Assembly: GCA_027625915.1 (NCBI GenBank)
Contig: JANTQA010000048.1
Coordinates: 744,001-808,000 of the forward strand
Direction of reading: 5' to 3'
Length of the DNA stretch: 64,000 nt
DNA from: Anaeramoeba flamelloides
Lineage: Eukaryota > Metamonada > Anaeramoebidae
Under the pieces are notes generated by a model that was not told where the DNA came from, made no database searches, and was given only the letters and a program-made list of their open reading frames with translations. This document shows positions 37,989-50,865 of this stretch, one piece after another. Position 1 is the first letter of the stretch; each line of letters starts with the position of its first letter. Made by a program: the position numbers and the translations under genes.

Positions 37989-39984
37989 TGCGAAATCTAA
38001 ATAAGATTTTCTCTCATTTCCCCTTTGGAAATTATTAATAGTTTAGTTTCAATAATGTTTCCCCGAAGTAATACAAATAAAATTTTAATTCAAGTAATTG
38101 TATAATACAATCAGTCTAAATTCATTGAAAAATCATTAAAAATGGATTTCTGGAAGAGTATACAAATAATCTATAGTAAAATATTGAGAAATCTTTAATA
38201 TTTATTAAAATATTCCGAAACTAAATTTCGTTTCAGGGTATTTTTTTAATTTTTTTTCTTTAAATAACTCAAATTCCTAATTTTTAACTCACTAAAATTC
38301 AATTTTTGAAAATAAAAATCTTATTTAAAAATTCTAGAAGAAATGTAAAAATTAGTATCATTCACTAATTGAAATGTTAAATCTCGTTTATAAATTACAA
38401 TAGTCAAAAAATAAAGAATAAAGAATTATTAATACTAAAAAAATCAAGATTGTGTTGAAAGTTTTGGTGATGGGTGAAAAAAAAAATTCATTGATAAATT
38501 TATTTAAATTCTATTCGGGTAATTGATACATAAATGGTTAGATTCTCATCAAAAAAATTTAATTGAATTCTTTTAATTGGAAATAACTCAACTTTAACCT
38601 AATATCAATTTTTGAAGAAAAAAAAACTATTTATCGAACACAAAATAGGTTAAAGAATTCAAAAAAAGAAATGAAAAAAAAAATCTAAAGATGAAAAAAT
38701 GATTTTTCATATTTTACAAAAATTAATTTTTTTCAACAAACGAATGAAATAGTATTATGTTGAATATTTTATCGATTTGAAGATTGCGTATAATTTTGAA
38801 TTTTAGTTAAATTTGGTTAAATATAGATATATTTTAAGAGAAAATATTAGAATTTTGAATTCAATTACCAGATTTCAAAAAATTTTAAATTGTAATGATT
38901 AGATTTTTACTTAGATCAAATCATTATTCTATTTTTTCCCTTTTCTTTTTATTTCTATTTATTTTATCTGATTAAAATGAACATGATAAAAAAATAATTC
39001 ATTTTTATTCATACAGAACAAGTAAAAACTGTTTTACAAATATATTAAAAATATCTACTTTTTACAAGTTATTTCCCAAATATATTCTAATCATATTTTT
39101 AGTAGAATTGTACCCTCTATTTAATTATGTTTTCAAAAAAAAAAATATTAGAGTAAAAATAAAAATAACTATAAATGTAAAAGATTAATTACTTAATTTT
39201 CCAAAAGTTGCAGTGTTGATTAAAGGGTTTATCAAACAATCACTAATTGCTCCTTTTGTTTACTGTGAGGAAGAAATATACACTTTGTGATTTTTAAGGC
39301 TGTATAATTACAAATATACTTTTATACATATTTACGTATTTTATCTATGAAGGTTATTGTAAAAATAGACAAAAAGCATATCAAATAAATTTTCTTTAGC
39401 AATATGGATTTTAAGATATTTCAACAATCTGTTTTTTTTACTGTTCCTCTGATAATAAATCGATCATGAGGGAATATTTTATCATAAAAATTCTCAAAAA
39501 AATATTTTTTTCATATTTTTTCTTATTTGTTCTATTTTTTATTAATTTTTTTTTTGAATACTTGTGAATTTTTTTTTAACTTCTAGAATTTTGATTAGTT
39601 GATAAATAAATATAAATTCTTAATATATATATATATATATATAATTTAAAAAACAAAAAAAATTAAGTTTAAAATTGTGGAAAATTTCCAAATTTTACTT
39701 TACAAAATTATAATATACTAAATTAAAGAGATGAATTACATCCCCAAAGAATCAGAAAACCAAAAAGGAAGATTTTTATGGAAATTTTTTTTCATTTATA
39801 ATTTGTCAAAAGATGTTTTTTTAAAAAAATCAAACCATTTTTTGGTCACCCCACACCTCCGAATTAAATGCTCAAAATTTGAACAAATCAAAAAATTATT
39901 ATTTTTTTTTCTTCTCTGATCTCACTGAAGAAAATTTTGTTCGATTTCTCAATAACACCAAGCACCATATTTTAAGGAATTATT

Positions 39985-40482
39985 TACCATTTAAAGGGGG
40001 GTCCAGTTTTGGTAGCTTGAATGGGGGTATTTCATGTATTTAAAGGATTGAATAGCTATTATAAGATTAAATTTCGCAATAGAAATCATTTTTTTACTTG
40101 TTTTTTCCACCTAACTCATTTGGGATATTTTTTTTATTGTAAGATCAATAGCCACCAATTAAAAGTTTATTATTCTAATGATATAGAAAAAGTGAGTACA
40201 ATAGTATAAAATTATTCTTGATTACTATTAGGCTTTTAATATGGATCTTCAAATAAAGATCAAAATGAACATTATTGATTTTTTTTTCAATTATTCTTTC
40301 AAATTTAAGTGTTTTCACTTTTTAAGAAAATATATTGATTGATTAGACTTTACTTAATACGTATATCAACTTTTCTCTATTTTTTATTTTTTTATTTAAA
40401 TTTGATTATTTAATGTTTTATTAAGAGCCATGCTTTGAGATGAAAATACCTGATTTAAACTTTGTTTTTTCCACAGGGTAAC
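39985..40482. mobile_element. TIR element family B, copy 2
   Basis: It shares with copies at 9954, 43605 and 44345 the words TTTATTGTAAGATCAATAGC, GATCAAAATGAACATTATTG and ACGTATATCAACTTTTCTCT. The terminal words are eroded (ACCATTTAAAGGGGGGTCCA at the left, AAACTTTGTTTTTTCC at the right), so this is an older copy. It ends about 110 bp below the Rab stop codon. Confidence 0.6.
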
Positions 40483-40594
40483 AAAAATAATTTCCAGATA
40501 TTGATTATTTTTTTAATTGAACTTTAAAGACTAAATAAAAAATAAGTAGAATAAGAGAAATTAAAAAAATAAAAAATCAAAAACTATTTCAATT

Positions 40595-43500
40595 TTAACA
40601 ACAGTTTTTATGATTACCAATTTCTTGTTCTGAAGTAATCATAATTTTTTTATTATTTTTTTTTTTATTTTTTTTTGTTTTCTTTGATTCTTTTTGGTTG
40701 TTGATTGTTTTGACTAAAAATTCAAACCCCATTTCAATATTTACCCCAGTTTTTGCAGACGTTTCAATAAATTTAATTCCCAATTTTTTTGCCAAATCCT
40801 GGCCTTCTTCTAAGGTTACACATCTTTTATTTGTAAGGTCAATTTTATTTCCAATCAATAGCATGACTACATTTTCGGGTGCAGATTCTGTTACAGATTC
40901 TACCCATTCGCGTACCTTTATAAAACTGTCACGGCTTGAAACATCATATACAACAATGATTCCATCGCTATTCCGATAATATGATCGTGTGATTGTTTTG
41001 AATCTCTCTATTACAATTATGAAAAAAATAATATTTTTAGAAAGCATAAATTATATTTGAAATTAAATAATGGAAAACTTAAAAAATGTTCATTCAAATG
41101 GTTGTTAATTTTTTTTTTTTTTTCGCACTCTATTTTTTTTTATTTTTATTTTTTTTAATCACAAAAAGACAAGAAAATAATCATTGATTTTCTTCAGATT
41201 TTCTGAATAGAAAACAAACAAAACAACATATTATTGTTTTGAGAACAAAATCAATCAATTAACTTCTAAAAAAAAATGATATTTCTAAAAGAAATACAAT
41301 TTGGTTTTTGTAGGTTAAGTTGAACAACTTGAATAATTTAGTTTTTGTGGGTGCTCTGAGGTGGCTATGTTTTTTTTTTTTTATTTATTTAAAAAAGCAT
41401 AACGGCGTTTTTACAAAAATAAAATTAAAAACAGTAAAATCATTTATTTTACTCAATTCTTTTGATATATATATAAGGGCAACGGAATAAAATGAAGAAG
41501 AAAAAACAACAGTAATAATTTGATGAAAAAGAAAAACGTGAAATTTTTTACTCAATATTTACTCAATCCAAAAAAAAAAAAACAATTAGAGGCAATATTC
41601 TTTTTTTTTTATTTAATTTTTTTTTTTTTATTTTATCTTTACAAAAAAATCTAAAGAATAAAGTACTGGATATTTCATTTTTTTTATTTTTATTTTAGTG
41701 TTTATTGAAATTTTAAAATGAATTTTTTAAGAATAAATTAATAACCAAAACTTTGCATAGTATTTTACAATTTTTTTTTTGATTATCTGGAATTTGTTGA
41801 TTTTAGGATTTTTTTAAGGGTTAATTTTAAAAATATACTCTTTTTCAGTTTAATGGTGCCAATTTAATTGAAGAAATAGAGCACATTCTATGTGTTTAAG
41901 TCATTTTTCTTCTCAAAATAAATTTCCAATTTATAGATCAAGATAATTTTTTCTTATTTCGTTAAAAATTTTTTGATGTAATTGGTATTTTGCTTGTTGC
42001 TTTTTTTTTTTTATTTTTTATTTATTTTATAAAAAGTCAATTTGAAAAAAAAAAAACCTTTAAAACTCCAAATTAACATTGGAAATTGAGGCTTTGTAAC
42101 CCCTTTAAAAATTCAGACATTTACAATTAAAAAATATTATTGTCAACAATTTTAATTTCCTAAAGAAATTGAGAATTTTGCACGAGACGTTCCAATGAAA
42201 AGTTGAAAAATTTTTTTAAATAGATTTTATTTTTTTAGAAAAAGTTATAGTTTGATAAGATATTTTTTTATGAATATCAACTCTAATCTAAAGATTATTA
42301 TTTCTCTTCTTTCTAAACAATTGTGGTTTGGTTGATTCTTAAAAAAAAAAAAGTGAATTTTTCATTTTTTGCTGGGATCCTTTGAGTGAAATGGAGTTTA
42401 GTTGTTACTATAATTATTTAATTGGAATACAAATAATTTAAAAACGAAACTTCTCTTAAACTAAAAATCTGATATTTTTATTTTCTGGAAAAAAATTTTC
42501 GAACAAAGTTAAGATTTATTTTATTTTTTATTGTTTACTTGTGAAACTTATATGTTTTTATTAAGTAAAATTTTCTAGAAATCACAGAAAAATGATGGAA
42601 TTTTTCAGATTCATATTGAAATAAGTAGCTTGTAAAAAATAAAGAAGATTTTTTTAAAAAAAAAAATGGTCTAGATTAAATATCATTCTTGTTTTCACCT
42701 TTACAAGTTTAACTAATCCTATGATTATTAAAATGGATCTGAATTTTTGATTAAAATATAAAATTTGAATTTTGATTTGTCAAAAATTTTGAATTGGGGT
42801 CTATTTTCCATCCAATTAATAATTTTTGAAAAATATTTACAATTTCTCTCATTTATGAAAAAAAAAATCTTGATAAATAAATTAAATGGTAAATACTAAA
42901 TTAGAACAACTAACTAATGGAAATGTTAACAAATTATTTATAATTAAAAATACCCACTAACCAAAAAAATAAAAAATAGAAAATCAAAATAAAAAAATGC
43001 ACTGTCAAAAATTTTAAAGTGAGGATTCATTGTTAAGGGTTAAAAGTTTAAAAAATAATTAATCTGTTAAATGAGAGAATTTTGAATTGACTAAATTTGT
43101 AACTTTTAATCCAAAGGGTGTCTAGATATGACGCATAGGTAAAGTTATTAGAAGTATTTAAAACATTATTGAGAAGCATTTAAAACTCAATTTAGTTTTC
43201 TAACATAAAAAGAAGAGTCTATATCAAAAATTGAGATAAAGGAAAAAAAATAAAGTGAAAATAAATATCAATACTAATAAATCAAGGGTCTAGATAAAAA
43301 GTTTGAAGTGAGCATAACAAAAAAAAAACATTGATAAATTTGTTGAAATTCTATTAACAATTATTGATTGATCAAATGGTTAGAAAGAATCAACTAATTT
43401 TATTTGAATTTTTCTATTTAAAGAATAAGCTCAACTTTACTTTCACCTAATAATATCAATCATTCAAAAAAAAATTATCGATTGAATAAAAACTATTGTG

Positions 43501-46500
43501 TAATTGGAAAAAAAGGAAATGAAAACTCAAAATAAAAAAATAAAAAAATGATTCAAATAATATTTTGAAAATATCAAAATTATTTTCAAATTTCACCAAA
43601 TTGTAAACTATTTCCCAGTCAAAGCGGTCCAGTTGCGGTGAGTGGGTTACATGTTTTCCAAGGGTTTAAATGGATATTAGAAGAAGAAATTTATTTTGGA
43701 AATTCCAAAATCGAAATCATTTTTTTACATTTTTGTTTTTTTCTTTTTTTCAATTTTTTTATTTTTTATAAAAATGTAATTGTTTTGCAAAATTTTTTTT
43801 TTATTTCAAGATCTTAGGGTCACTGAGTCAAAATCCGGTTATTTTGATTTTATTGAAAGCAATCATTGTGATTTTAGAAAAATCATATTGGTTTCTATTG
43901 TGATTTTATTCAATCTTTGATTAGAAATCAAAATGAACATTATTGGGTTTTTTTTTCAATGGTTTCTAAGAGTTTTAGTTTTTCAATTTTTAAGAAAAAA
44001 TACCCATTGACGAATTTTACTTCATATGAATATCAACTATTCTCGAATTTGTATTATTCTACTTATTTCTTATTTGTTCTTCCAAGTTTAATTATAAAAA
44101 ATTGATTGGTATTTTTAAAAAAATAATTTTCCCCTTTGAAAAAAACAAAGTTTATTATCCCAACATATTAAATGGTAAAATATAATCTACTATATTCCTT
44201 TAGAAAACGAGACTGAAATGAAATTATTTACAATTTGAGATTCAAATAAAGGCAATGCCATTTTTAATAAGTGAAAATCAAAAGTTTTTAATAATTCATT
44301 ATCAAAATGTTGTATTTAAGTTGTTAAACCTATTTATGTATATAAACCATTTTTCAGTTAAAGGGGACTAGGTTATAATGGGAGAATTAGATGTGTTTAA
44401 AGGTTTTGAATGGATATTATGAGAAGAAAATTAATTTCGGAAATTCCAAAATTGAAATCATTTTTTCATATTTTTACTTTTTTTTTTTTTTGATTTTTTT
44501 TTTACACTTAATTCATTTGCAAATTTTTACCTTATTGCAAGATCGATAGTCTCTTGGTAAAAATGTGTTATTCTAAGGTTATTGATAGTGTGAAAATGAT
44601 TGTAGTAGAAATGATATTTGATTTTTATTGGAATTTTATCTGGATATTCAATAGGAGATCAAAAAGAACCTAACCGTTGTTTTTTCACAATAGGTACCTT
44701 AAGAATTTGAGTTTTGAAATTGTTAATAAAATTTATTGATTAATTTGTTTTATTTTAGGCTGATATCAATTATTCTTTGATGTTTATTATACTACTTGTT
44801 TCTTATTTAATTTTAAAATGCCATTTATAAAAAATATTTGATATTTGAAAAAAATGTTGGTTCCCTTTGGCTGATACAAAGTTTAGTTCAATTTTTTTAC
44901 ACTTCCATTTATCACTGTATTTAAATCTTATATTAAAAAATTTTCATCACATATCTTTTTCTTTTCAAAAATGTTTAACATTTTTAATTATCAACTGCAA
45001 TAAAAGGTGGTGGGTTTCCATTTTAACTTTAATCTAAGGTCTGTCCAATTAAAACAAGATCAATAAATTTAAAATTATATCTTGGAAATTATTCATAATA
45101 AAAAGGAAAAGAAAACGAGGTGAAATTTTTTTACCTTTTAATATTCAAGCATCATTAGAAAGAACAATAAAAAATTCACAAACACAGCTATATTCAAATT
45201 AATAAAAATTAAATTTTTCTCTCAAAGTAATATAACCAAGAAGGAAGAGTGAAATTTATATTCCATAAAAGTAATTGAAAATGAAAATTATAAAGATCTT
45301 GGTTTATTTCCACTGGTTCCTGTGCCAACCTGATTTTGTTAATTGAAATAAAAATTGTTTATTTATTAATTGGGAAATGACAGTATTTTGGGCTATTAAT
45401 AATACGTTTCTCTGATTTCTGTGGTAAACATTTTGGTTTGTAATGTTTTTTGTGTTCGTTAGTATTCAATTTTTATTACTGTTATTTTCCGATTAATAAA
45501 CGACATTTTTTTATTTAATGTCCACAAATATTTTCTTCTGATGCTTATGGGTTGAAAAAAACACCAAAATCTTCTTCATAATCAATTCGAAAAGATATTT
45601 CTAGAGATTGAACGAAGCCTCCTTATTGAACTTTTTGAAAAATTTTTAGTTCCTACAATTTGGTTTTAACGGTGTGTGGTATTTGAATAATAAACGGGAA
45701 AAAATTTTCACTTCATTTTCCTATTTTTTTGTTAACAAATAGAGTTTTTAAAAGAAATTAGTTTTCAAAGAAATAGATCGCAATTGCGATTTCTATTTAT
45801 TTGTTTGTCACAGATCTTTTTTTATGCTTTGTATTGGTGTACATTGGGTAAACTAAGAACCCTAAACGAAACTCAGATTTCAGAATTGGAAAAAAGATAA
45901 GGAATGAAATTTTCTCCTATTTGTAGTTTACAGCACCAAGAAAAAAATAAATTTTTTAAAAAGGAAACTTTGATGTTCGAAGTTAATTGTTCTTTCTACT
46001 GATAAATTCAAAGAAATGTTTGTAATTTTTTTGATTTATTATCCATTTTGCAAATTTTTTTAATCATAGTTTTGAATAAAGCCAAATAAAGGTTCAAATG
46101 TAATGAAACTTTGTAAAATTAGTTGATCTTTGAAATACTCTTTTTCAATAACTGTTTTAAAAGTTATCAAATTTACAAAAAATGGAAATTGAGCTACAGG
46201 GTTTTTTTAATTTTTTTGAATTTATTCCTATTCAAAAGAATTGGAATATTTTTTTTTTTTATTCTTGCGAAGCAAAATGTTTTGGGAGTTCTTCAACAGA
46301 CTAAATTTTGGTTGACTATTTTTCAAATTAGAATTTTGTTCCGTTGAGTCAAGTTTTGAATTTGTTAAGTTTGTTTATTTGGTTTTGTTGAAAAAAAAAA
46401 GTTTGTTTTTACCTTGGCCAGCAGTATCCTTTTGGTTTTGAATTTGGGTATCAAAAAAAGTGAATTTGTTTTTCAAAAGAACGATCCATCGGATTACAAA

Positions 46501-46832
46501 AATAAAAAATTATAAGATGCAAAAGAAAAAAGAAAGAAGAAGAAAATAATTTTAGAATGTCAAGCCAAAACAAAACAAAAAGAAGCAAAAGAAAGTTGAA
46601 TAAAAGTAAATTGAATAAGGTTGTAGAAGAGTACCCAGATCTGAAGTTGAAAAGTTTTGTTTTGCAATTTAAGACTTCGTTCACGATAATCTATTCCAAT
46701 TGTTGAATCTATTTCGGTGTGAAAGATCCCACCTTGTGTGTATCGATAAAGAATTGAGGTTTTTCCAACAGAAGAGTTACCAACAACAACAACTTTCAGT
46801 GTTATGTTTTCACGTACAGGAATTTCATTCAT
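40595..46832 (-). CDS. Rab-like small GTPase (three exons, 208 aa)
   Basis: This is a membrane-traffic GTPase of the Rab family. Minus-strand exons are 46832-46635 (66 codons), 46413-46428 (a 16 nt microexon coding DTAGQ plus one base) and 41007-40595. The introns are 206 and 5405 nt, GT-AG, phases 0 and 1. The protein has P-loop GNSSVGKT (residues 18-25), switch I STIGIDYRER, QIWDTAGQERF, TRSYYRNSDGIIVVYD, GNKIDL and ETSAK. The C-terminal tail is Lys- and Asn-rich and ends NHKNCC, a double-Cys prenylation signal. RabF-type words (IGIDY, RFKTIT, YYR, VVYDVS) put it near the Rab1/Rab8/Rab35 group, but the exact subfamily is uncertain. The start at 46832 gives the normal short N-terminus. The upstream-looking Met at 41047 belongs to intron sequence and is not used. 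The 5.4 kb intron holds two family B elements and a C element. Confidence 0.92.
43605..44154. mobile_element. TIR element family B, copy 3, in Rab intron 2
   Basis: The left end is AAACTATTTCCCAGTCAAAG and the right end read in reverse is AAACTTTGTTTTTTTCAAAG then GGGAAAA. The interior matches the copy at 44345, 190 bp away and in the same orientation. No coding frame is kept. Confidence 0.7.
44345..44884. mobile_element. TIR element family B, copy 4, in Rab intron 2
   Basis: The left end is AAACCATTTTTCAGTTAAAG then GGG. The right end read in reverse is AAACTTTGTATCAGCCAAAG then GG. It is the best preserved intact copy and shows the family length of about 540 bp without the insertion found in copy 1. 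Confidence 0.72.
45678..45941. mobile_element. C-family element in Rab intron 2
   Basis: It starts GGTATTTGAATAATAAACGG then GAAAAAATTTTCACTTC. Internal family words follow (AAAGAAATAGATCGCAATTG, GGGTAAACTAAGAACCCTAA) and it ends GGAATGAAATTTTCTCCTAT. The terminal inverted repeat is weaker at the right end. A C-like half-site is also seen at about 45117-45155. Confidence 0.55.
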
Positions 46833-47924
46833 CTAAAAAAGAAAATATTAATTTAAGGACAAACCCGAATTTCGATAAAAAGTTAAAAAATGAACATTTT
46901 CATTTTGGGATAACACAAGAAGACAAAGAAAAATTGAACAAGTATTTTTCAATATACAACATTTGTATGTTTTGAAATTAATCCAAATAGAGGTGTCTAA
47001 AAAAAAAATCAACAACTTTTAATTGAAAAGTTTTTACAATTCCAACTTTTAAAAAACTTGGAATTTGAACAAGTTTTTAACTTTTGGCATTTCAGAAAAA
47101 CAGTTTCATCTTTTTAAAAGTTGTAAAATATTTATACTATTTGTTAAAAAATAAATTGAAAAATATTTTCATTTAGCTTTCGAATAAAATTGTTTTAGGG
47201 ATCATAAGTGAAATTTAAATTCTTTATTTTAGTAAATCAGTTGTATTCTTAATTTCCCTCTTTTAGGAATTTGATCTGCTGGTGGTCGATTGGAAACTTG
47301 TTATTTTGATTTTGTCGGAAATTTGTATCAAAATTTTGTCACTTTTATTTCGTATTTAAGGGTAATTTTGATCCATTAGAAAAAATTATCAATTAAATTC
47401 CAAATGTTATCTTTTTTTAAATCAATTTTTTTATCTTTTTTGGACCTAAAAAAGCTTTTACGCGTGTTTTAGAGATATGAAAAAAGTTAAAATAGTATCT
47501 GTAATTGAAATATTGCCGATTTTTGAGAAGGCAGTTTAATAAAGTCTTGATCGCTACGGGAATTTTTTCTCATTATTTTAATGAAGTAGTAGAGTTCCTG
47601 TTGAGAGAGGAGTAAGCAAAATTTTGAATTCTTTTCAAAAAAGTAAATCATTTCAATTAAGGTTTACAATCCATGAAATTAGTAAAGAGGTTTTCTGTGA
47701 TTCGATGTTGACTACTTGTGATTTTGGTTATTAATTGATCTTAGACTTAGTAAGGATATTAAAAGTGGGACAAAAAAGCTTTTAGTTTGCAATTTTTTTT
47801 TTTTTTTTCTGAATTGTGAATAGAAGAGTGTAATGATAATATATTAGTAGATATTTAGAGACTGGGTTTTGTTTTCTGGTTTGTAGTTCGGAGTATTTAT
47901 TTCCCTATGTTTCTATTTACAGTG

Positions 47925-48410
47925 ATCAAAATATTGAGTGAACAAAGACTATAATTCCTGTTTCCAAATAAAATCTGTGCTTTTTTTTCTTCTTGATATA
48001 AGGCAATATCCAATCGACTATCCAATTGTATACCTAAGTTCAAATCAATTTTGAAAGTGAAATTTTGATTATTTTCAGTAAAATACAAATTAAGAATGCA
48101 TTTTTTCCTGAAAATATTTCCTAATATTCTTGTTTTTTTTGCAATTTGGTTTTTTTATGATATAAAAATTTTTGGAAAAATTTACTCTATTTTTTGAGAT
48201 AAATTTTACAATTTGATCTTTCATTTTTAGAATTTTTTTTCCAAATTATAAAACTTTAAGAAACCAATACCATATTGGTATTGGGTTTATTATAAGTTTC
48301 TTTGATCGGTTGATGTATAGGTCTTCGATAACAAAAAAACACACTTTTTATTATGAAACACCGATTAAACTTTTTTGCATACATTCTTTGGACAACAGTA
48401 GTATTTATAA
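47925..48410 (+). repeat. Interspersed repeat family A, copy 3
   Basis: This matches 276-760 in order and orientation. The minus strand carries a 63-codon open frame (48088-47897) whose core FKIDLNLGIQLDSRLDIALY is also legible in the other copies. I cannot tell a degraded coding remnant from plain DNA similarity. No product is recognised. Confidence 0.6.
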
Positions 48411-48559
48411 AATAAATTGGAAAAAATTATCACTTCATTTTCGTCTTTTCCTTCTTATTGAAAGATCTTCAAGAAATACAGTTATTTCAATAATCGGTGA
48501 TGGGGTTTTTGTTTTGTTTTTTTAAAAATGTTTTATCTTGTTTTTGAAATGACATTTTT

Positions 48560-49450
48560 TTTTTTTTAACACTGTTTTTTTTTTTTTTAGAGTGGTTTTT
48601 GCATTTTTATTCTGTGTTAAATAAAAAAACACGGTTCAGTATAATTATACTTTCAAATTAAATGATAAATACAATAGATCCTGATATAAAATATTTTTCT
48701 ACAACCTCCAAAACCAATCCCCTCATAAAAGAGATCTAATTTATCCAAATTTTAACAAAACAACACCAAGTTCCACAACCACCACATCTGTCAGTTTGAT
48801 CAGAAAAAAACAAACAAAAAAGAGATCAAGGTTTACTGAAAAAAAAATTTTGCCGGTGTTTCCAAATGTGTAAAAATGATATATTAATTTTTCAAGTTTT
48901 TCTGAAAAATGTAAAGATCAAAATTTTCACTTTTTTTTCTTTTTGTTTTTTTAGTCAATCGCCTTCAAATCATATATTGTAATTCGTGATCTTTTTTTAA
49001 TTATTGGTTCTTATATATATATGTATGTATATATATATATATTGGGCAAGATAAGAATCCTCAATGAACTTATATAAACCATAATTGAAAAAAAAAAAAT
49101 TAATCAGTTGATATTTTATCCGGTTTAAAATTCTAAAAGAGCATACCCACATGCCAAATTATACAAAATCAATTCTTTTTCAACAATTTTGATAATGGGA
49201 GCAAATTAAATCACTAAAAAGATCAATTTTCATTGTTTATATCAAGATCTTTCAATTTTTCAATCAATTAGAAGAAAAACTATTTCTTTGAAACGTTGAA
49301 AAAAAATTTCAATTAGGACTTGAGAGAAGGACAATAGTATCAACAAGACATACTTCCCTGTTAAAAATAAAGACATTCTTGATAACTTTTCATTTCAACA
49401 ACAGATAAAAGACTGGAAACAATACCAAAAAAGTTGGAAAACAACACTTA
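48560..49450 (+). repeat. Segment F, copy 1 of a tandem duplication
   Basis: This aligns along its whole length with 49995-50860. Shared words in order are AACAACACCAAG/AATCAGCACCAA, CAGTTTGATC, TCAATCGCCTTCAAATCATA versus TCAATTGTCTTCAAACCATA, ATCAAGATCTTTCAATTTTT, and CATTTCAACAACA. It is diverged by many substitutions and indels. Confidence 0.7.
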
Positions 49451-49994
49451 AAAACACATTTTTGAAAAAACAATAGTAAAAGTTGAAAAAAAAATCAAAA
49501 AAATTAATTAAGTCAACATGGGTTCTTGAAAAAACTGTAGATCGAAGTGTACCTCTATTTGTTTGACATCCCTTTTTTTAAGATGATATAATACATTGTG
49601 TTTTACTACTGATAAATTCAAAAAAATATTACACATTTTTTGCTTCGATTTTATATTTTTTTTATTTTGTTAACTATTCTTTCAAAAGATTTTCTTTGAA
49701 AAAGAACATTTTTTAGACACAAGTATTTTAATAAAGTTTCTCAACATTTTGACCAATTGTGTTCTTGATTCACAACTTAGTAAAAAAATATAATAAATGG
49801 AAATTGAAATAAAAACATAAAAACATTTATTTGAAGTACTCAGTATTATAATCCCATTAAAAAATGAAATTTTTTTGTTCACATCCGAAAAAATTTTTCT
49901 AGTTGGTAAGTCGGAAGACAATCCAAAGATCTTGAACAACATACAGTTGTTTCAATAACCCGTGTTGACGCCTTTCTTTGTGTTTTTCAAAATT

Positions 49995-50860
49995 TTTTGT
50001 GTTGTTTTTGTAAATAACTGTTGTTTTTTTTTCTTTAAGTGAGGTTTTTGGTTTTTATTTTGTGTTTAATCAAAAATACAGTTCAGTGAAACCTTGCGGT
50101 TTCCAAAACAAACGTATTGAAATCAAATCGATCATTTTTTCCAAGTGTTTTTCGACAACCTTCAAGACCAATCCTCAGAGAAGAGATCTAATTCAACCAA
50201 ATTTAAATAAATCAGCACCAAAATTCACAATAACCAAATCTTTCAGTTTGATCCAATACAAACCCAAACCAACAAAAAGGATAAAAAGAAACTGAGCTTT
50301 TCTGAAAAACTTGTTTGGTATCTTCGCATGATCAAAAATAAGATATCAATTTTTCAAAAGTATTTTTTGAAATTGAAAACCAAAAATTTCAATTCATTTT
50401 CCTTTTTTCCTTTAGTCAATTGTCTTCAAACCATATCTTGTAATTGGATGACTTTATTTGATTCTTTGGTACTTTTTTGCCCTCTGTTGGTTGAGATAAG
50501 AATCCTTAGTGAATCAATATTTCAGATTGAATCAAAAGTTAATTAGCCAAGATTGTATCTGATTAAAATTAGACAAGAACATTACCCATGACCAAATTAT
50601 TTAAAAATCAATTATTTTTCAACCATTTACATAATGAGAGAGAATTAGGTCTCCTAAAAACTGTCAACACTCATGGGTTATATCAAGATCTTTCAATTTT
50701 TCAATCAATAATAAGAAAAAATATATTGGAAAACTTTGAAAAAAAAATTCAATTATTACTTCGAGATTGAAAGTATTATTGCCAAGGCAGACTTCCCTTT
50801 TTAAAAATAAACACACCCTTGAAAAGTTTTCATTTTCAACGACAATTAAAAACACAAAAC
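49995..50860 (+). repeat. Segment F, copy 2 of a tandem duplication
   Basis: This is the second copy of segment F. Three plus-strand open frames of 60-77 codons lie in it (50062-50295, 50328-50546, 50588-50770). The first keeps RDLIQPN and FSLIQ in a frame that copy 1 also partly keeps (RDLIYPN, VSLIR). That may be a decayed coding region or shared ancestry alone. Element E is inserted right at its end. Confidence 0.65.
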
Positions 50861-50865
50861 ACTAT

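Larger units (their letters stand above)
35922..40594. other. 4.7 kb intergenic DNA between eL40 and the Rab gene 3' end
   Basis: A GC-richer patch at 36170-36430 contains a short open frame (listed separately). Otherwise the stretch is AT-rich with a (CT)n array at 37644-37679, a CTT array at 37966-37988, an AT array near 39621, and family B copy 2 at its right end. No exon is recognised. Confidence 0.55.

Noticed and set aside
40698-40979. 93-codon plus-strand open frame
   Set aside because: It is the antisense shadow of the third Rab exon.
46451-46684. 77-codon minus-strand open frame
   Set aside because: It overlaps Rab exon 1 in a wrong frame and continues into intron 1.
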